Origin: an uncultured Bacteroides sp.
Lineage (GTDB): Bacteria; Bacteroidota; Bacteroidia; Bacteroidales; Bacteroidaceae
Length of the DNA stretch: 64,000 nucleotides
Reading direction: 5' to 3'
Assembly (NCBI GenBank): GCA_937890825.1
Contig: CALADS010000010.1
Span: 1 to 64,000, forward strand
Position 1 is the stretch's first letter; every line of letters starts with the position of its first letter. The position numbers and the translations under genes were made by a program. This document shows, piece by piece, positions 61,152 through 64,000 of the stretch. The notes below the pieces were generated by a model. The model was not told the DNA's origin. It saw nothing but the letters and a program-made list of their open reading frames with translations, and did no database searches.

Positions 61152-61601
61152 ATGGATTTGTTTGAAAGAGTAAACCAAGACATCAAGGCAGCCATGAAGG
61201 CTAAAGACAAAGTGGCACTGGAAACCTTGAGAAACGTGAAGAAAGTATTCCTAGAAGCCAAGACCGCTCCGGGAGCAGCAGATACACTGACCGATGCCGA
61301 TGCACTGAAAATCATTCAGAAACTGACCAAGCAAGGGAAAGATGCCGCTGAAATCTATATACAGCAAGGCCGTCAGGACCTAGCAGATGCCGAACTGGCA
61401 CAGGTTAAGGTGATGGAAAACTACCTGCCTGCACAGATGAGTGCCGAAGAGCTGGAAGCTGCCCTGAAAGAAATCATAGCAGAGGTAGGTGCAGCCGGCC
61501 CGAAAGATATGGGCAAGGTGATGGGAGTGGCCAGCAAAAAACTGGCCGGCCTGGCCGAAGGACGCATCATCTCAGCCAAAGTGAAAGAGTTGCTGGGATA
61601 A
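61152..61601 (+). CDS. YqeY/GatB-tail domain protein, 149 aa
   Basis: A small helical protein of the GatB/YqeY family (MDLFERVNQDIKAAMKAKDKVALETLRNV, then QVKVMENYLPAQMSAEEL and GPKDMGKVMGVASKKLAGLAEGR), related to the tRNA-binding tail of the glutamyl-tRNA amidotransferase B subunit. Its cellular role is not settled. The frame is open from 61119, but ATG 61152 gives the family N-terminus. It follows ftsZ by 42 bases and ends at a terminator, so it closes the division cluster transcript. Confidence 0.93.
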   Translation: MDLFERVNQDIKAAMKAKDKVALETLRNVKKVFLEAKTAPGAADTLTDADALKIIQKLTKQGKDAAEIYIQQGRQDLADAELAQVKVMENYLPAQMSAEELEAALKEIIAEVGAAGPKDMGKVMGVASKKLAGLAEGRIISAKVKELLG

Positions 61602-61624
61602 ACAGCCGAAAACGGAATCAGATG

Positions 61625-61659
61625 AAAAGGGTTGTGCCATCCGGTGCAACCCTTTTTTT
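61625..61659 (+). terminator. terminator of the division cluster
   Basis: AAAAGGGTTG (61625-61634) pairs with CAACCCTTTT (61647-61656), extended inward by TGCC/GGTG, followed by T residues. Confidence 0.9.
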
Positions 61660-61752
61660 GCTTTCATTGTTCTATTTCTCTGCCCGAGCCGTCTCTCCAC
61701 TGCCCCCAACCGCCCCAAAATCGTGTCTGCTCCGAACCCATGCACTGGGAGT

Positions 61753-61796
61753 TGGTTAGGAGATGGTTAGGAGAAGGTACGGAGATGGTTAGGAGA
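61753..61796. repeat. 11-base tandem repeat, four units
   Basis: Units TGGTTAGGAGA, TGGTTAGGAGA, AGGTACGGAGA, TGGTTAGGAGA, all exactly 11 bases. The consensus WGGTWRGGAGA equals that of the units at 26547-26568. A weak CCCA/TGGG hairpin (61737-61749) stands just before. It lies in 428 bases (61602-62029) without a convincing gene: a plus-strand terminator, this repeat, and a minus-strand open stretch rich in hydrophobic codons that lacks a plausible start. Confidence 0.75.
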
Positions 61797-62029
61797 AGAA
61801 CTGAAAATTGTTCTATAAGTCGGTTTTCAGGAGCAGGTGCTGCAGCTTCGTTTCGCCTGCCCCATACGGATAAGGCACCATACAAACCACCCCTACCAGC
61901 ATAAGTACAATGACAACAGCACACACATGGTGCAAAGCGACATGCACACTCTGATAAGTTTCTTGTTCATAATGAATGATGATTAAAAATTCAAAGAAAT
62001 TCTCTTGCCTATACAAGAAGCATCTTCCC

Positions 62030-62725
62030 TTACGGCAACAGTTCGGCCAACTGCCGCACACCTTCGGAAGCCCCTTTCTGTATCACATGCACAGGACGCG
62101 AAGAGTGTGTATCCACCGGCTTGGGGTCGATGAGATAAACCTCGGCTGCTGCCGGCACATAATGCAGCAGACCCGCCGCCGGATAAACATTCAGACTGGT
62201 GCCGATAATCACGAATACATCTGCCTGCTGCACATAATCGATAGCCGTTTCAATGGCCGGAACCGCCTCGCCAAACCACACGATAAAAGGCCTTAGCTGA
62301 CTGCCGTCGCCTGCCTTGTCTCCTATATGGACTTCGTATTCTTCGGGCTTCAGTTCTTTTACGTAGCGCAGATTCTGAGGATCTTTACTGGAACAAACCT
62401 TGGTCAGCTCTCCGTGCAGGTGAATCACCCTGCTGCTTCCGGCACGCTCGTGCAGATTATCCACATTTTGGGTAACTACGGTTACTTCGTATCTTTTCTC
62501 CAGTTCTGCCAGCCCCAGATGCCCCGCATTGGGCACCACATCGAGCAACTGTCTGCGCCTCTCATTATAAAAGCGGATAACCAACTCCGGATTGGCCGCA
62601 TAGCCCTCGGGAGTGGCCACCTGCTCTACCGGATATTGGTCCCACAGTCCTCCTGCATCTCTGAAAGTGCTGATACCGCTTTCTGCACTCATACCTGCAC
62701 CAGACAGTACAACTAGTTTTTTCAT
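62030..62725 (-). CDS. cobB: sirtuin-type NAD-dependent protein deacylase (class III-like), 231 aa
   Basis: NAD-binding motifs GAGMSAESGISTFRDAGGLW (residues 9-28), QNVDNLHERAG with the catalytic His in HLHGEL, IVWFGEAVP, and GTSLNVYPAAGL. The Y-x-x-R signature of desuccinylases/demalonylases is present (FYNERR), so acyl groups larger than acetyl may be removed. The four zinc cysteines seen in E. coli CobB are not there: only one Cys (KVCSSK) remains in that part. Transcribed on the minus strand, alone. Confidence 0.93.
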   Translation of the reverse strand: MKKLVVLSGAGMSAESGISTFRDAGGLWDQYPVEQVATPEGYAANPELVIRFYNERRRQLLDVVPNAGHLGLAELEKRYEVTVVTQNVDNLHERAGSSRVIHLHGELTKVCSSKDPQNLRYVKELKPEEYEVHIGDKAGDGSQLRPFIVWFGEAVPAIETAIDYVQQADVFVIIGTSLNVYPAAGLLHYVPAAAEVYLIDPKPVDTHSSRPVHVIQKGASEGVRQLAELLP

Positions 62726-62852
62726 ACCATTTCCTCCTTTACATGCACATTAAAAGTTTGAATTACACAAATATAAGATTAATTTATGTGAGTGCAACCG
62801 CATTTTCTACACTTTTTAATGATGAAATTATCTATCATTCAAATAAAAGACT

Positions 62853-62860
62853 TACTTTTG
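62853..62860 (+). promoter_or_regulatory. -7 box for the FKBP pair
   Basis: TACTTTTG fits TAnnTTTG and lies 64 bases before the first FKBP start. No TTTG -33 box at the expected place. Confidence 0.4.
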
Positions 62861-62923
62861 CCACCTATAATTTGCAACCGTTTGAAAATTATACATTTCA
62901 AACCTACAAACTAAAACGTATAT

Positions 62924-63517
62924 ATGGACAAATTCAGTTATGCTATCGGCCTGGGAATAGGTCAGAATCTATTAAGTATGGGCGCTAAAGGCATCGCCGT
63001 AGATGACTTTGCACAAGCCATCAAAGATGTATTAGAAGGAAATCAAACTGCTATCAGCCACACTGAAGCACGTGAGATTGTCAATAAATATTTTGAAGAG
63101 CTGGAAGAAAAAATGAATGCAGCCAACATCGAGGCCGGCAAAAAGTTCCTTGAAGAGAACGGCCAGCGTCCTGGCGTTGTCACGCTGCCCAGCGGTCTGC
63201 AATACGAAGTAATCAATGAAGGAAAGGTAGGCACCTATGCCAAAGCTACCGACCAGGTGCAATGTCACTACGAAGGAACTTTGATCGACGGCACCTTGTT
63301 CGACAGTTCTATCCAGCGTGGCCAACCCGCTACTTTTGGTGTAAGTCAGGTAATCCCCGGATGGGTAGAAGCCCTGCAGCTGATGCCCGAAGGAGCCAAA
63401 TGGAAACTGTATATCCCCAGCGACCTGGCTTATGGCGCCCGTGGAGCAGGCGAAATGATTCCGCCCCACAGCACCCTTATCTTCGAAGTAGAGTTATTAA
63501 AAGTTTTACCAAAATAA
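62924..63517 (+). CDS. FKBP-type peptidyl-prolyl isomerase, cytoplasmic, 197 aa
   Basis: An FkpA/Mip-like isomerase without a signal peptide. Residues 1-80 form the helical dimerisation domain (MDKFSYAIGLGIGQNLLSMGA, EIVNKYFEELEEKMN); residues about 100-195 form the FKBP domain with QVQCHYEGTLIDGTLFDSS, VIPGWVEALQLMPEGAKWKLYIPSDLAYGARGAG and IPPHSTLIFEVELL. The aromatic pocket residues of FKBPs are kept. A lipoprotein paralogue starts 14 bases downstream, so the two are cotranscribed and probably arose by duplication. Confidence 0.93.
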   Translation: MDKFSYAIGLGIGQNLLSMGAKGIAVDDFAQAIKDVLEGNQTAISHTEAREIVNKYFEELEEKMNAANIEAGKKFLEENGQRPGVVTLPSGLQYEVINEGKVGTYAKATDQVQCHYEGTLIDGTLFDSSIQRGQPATFGVSQVIPGWVEALQLMPEGAKWKLYIPSDLAYGARGAGEMIPPHSTLIFEVELLKVLPK

Positions 63518-63531
63518 ATCATTAAAGCAAA

Positions 63532-64000
63532 ATGAAAAAAGTTTCTTTTATGATGTCACTTGCCATTGCTGCAGGACTCGCATCATGTACTACACAAGCT
63601 CCGAAAGGTAATCTCGCTACCGACGTTGACTCACTCTCTTATGCCATCGGTATGGCTCGTTCAGAAGGTTTGGATCAGTTCCTGGCTCAGCAGGGCATTG
63701 ATTCTACCCACATGGCCAGCTTCCTGAAAGGATTCAATGAAGGTTCTTCTAAGATAGATACAGAAGACTTGGCTTATGTAGCCGGTCTGCAGATTGGCCA
63801 GATGGTCAGCAAAAATTGGGTAGAAGGCTTCAACCAGCAAATCTTCGGTGGTGACTCTACACAAACTATCAGCCGCGAGAACCTGTTGGCAGGATTCGTA
63901 GCAGGAGTAGTAGGCAAAGGCGGCAGCATGAATCTGCTGGAAGCACAGACCTATATGCGTACGCAGATGGATGCCATCAAAGAAAAAGCTACTGAAAAGA
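63532..64000 (+). CDS. FKBP-type peptidyl-prolyl isomerase, lipoprotein, partial (cut by window end)
   Basis: The ATG at 63532 begins MKKVSFMMSLAIAAGLASCTTQ, a lipoprotein signal with lipobox ASC, so the product is exported and anchored. The 157 codons seen after that correspond to the helical N-terminal domain (DVDSLSYAIGMARSEGLDQFL, YVAGLQIGQMVSKNWVEGFN) shared with the gene just upstream; the isomerase domain should lie beyond base 64000. The frame is open to the window edge. Confidence 0.85.
   Translation, partial: MKKVSFMMSLAIAAGLASCTTQAPKGNLATDVDSLSYAIGMARSEGLDQFLAQQGIDSTHMASFLKGFNEGSSKIDTEDLAYVAGLQIGQMVSKNWVEGFNQQIFGGDSTQTISRENLLAGFVAGVVGKGGSMNLLEAQTYMRTQMDAIKEKATEK

Noticed and set aside
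61813..62061. A small minus-strand frame with a hydrophobic stretch (VVIVLMLVGVVCM), and a 23-codon ORF MNKKLIRVC beside it
   Set aside because: The longer frame overlaps the end of the sirtuin gene and has no start codon near the hydrophobic part; the short ORF has no promoter box or family resemblance. Not impossible, but not supported.

Overview
The window is a stretch of chromosome from a member of the Bacteroidaceae (Bacteroides or Phocaeicola type). This rests on: promoters of the Bacteroides sigma-AB form (TTTG, about 20 bases, TAnnTTTG) in front of many genes; weak or absent Shine-Dalgarno sequences; a SusC-type receptor remnant; a three-subunit fumarate reductase/succinate dehydrogenase (C-A-B order); lipoproteins with Bacteroidetes-style signals; and a dcw cluster in the order known for this group. 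No tRNA, rRNA, CRISPR array, intact insertion sequence or phage was seen.

Layout. 1-4.0 kb is an accessory-looking block: two near-identical 50-base inverted-repeat elements, a small hypothetical gene, a WbuC-type cupin that appears to have lost its second half, then a WG-repeat protein and a DEAH helicase of unusually GC-rich, G-biased composition. 4.1-6.4 kb holds a HTH-cupin regulator and an acyl-CoA ligase. 6.5-9.4 kb (minus strand) holds luxS, the MTA/SAH nucleosidase and a GH109-like lipoprotein. 9.5-13.7 kb holds a YfhO-like membrane protein, rbfA and an FtsX/LolE-type permease. 13.7-16.4 kb (minus) holds an O-methyltransferase, pyruvate kinase and aroQ; xerD starts just to the right. 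17.6-30.7 kb holds an abundant-type TPR/OmpA-like lipoprotein, a thioredoxin-fold lipoprotein without CXXC, YifB/ComM, an ADP-forming acyl-CoA synthetase, a CaCA antiporter, a GNAT-like protein, a topoisomerase IV B subunit, coaD and an S41 protease.

30.7-45.7 kb holds a PAP2 phosphatase, a SusC/SusD scar, sdhCAB, a likely orphan small RNA, dprA, a thioesterase, a U32 protein, dusB, dgt, aspA and the probable glycine-lipid pair glsB/glsA. 46.0-61.6 kb is the complete run rsmH-ftsL-ftsI-murE-mraY-murD-ftsW-murG-murC-ftsQ-ftsA-ftsZ-yqeY, which takes a nucleotide precursor to lipid II and builds the divisome; MurE carries the DNPR motif of meso-diaminopimelate ligases. 62.0-64.0 kb holds a sirtuin and two tandem FKBP isomerases, the second cut by the window edge.

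Metabolic links: AspA (aspartate to fumarate) and SdhCAB (fumarate to succinate) fit anaerobic fumarate respiration; MTA/SAH nucleosidase and LuxS are consecutive steps of SAH recycling. The plus strand is visibly G-rich up to about 13.7 kb and C-rich after about 20 kb, on genes of both orientations, which is the sign expected of a replication terminus side. The most interesting non-coding signals are the orphan promoter-terminator pair at 36.2 kb, the facing promoters with complementary leaders between aroQ and xerD, the duplicated 50-base element at the left edge, and a shared 11-base tandem repeat at 26.5 and 61.8 kb.
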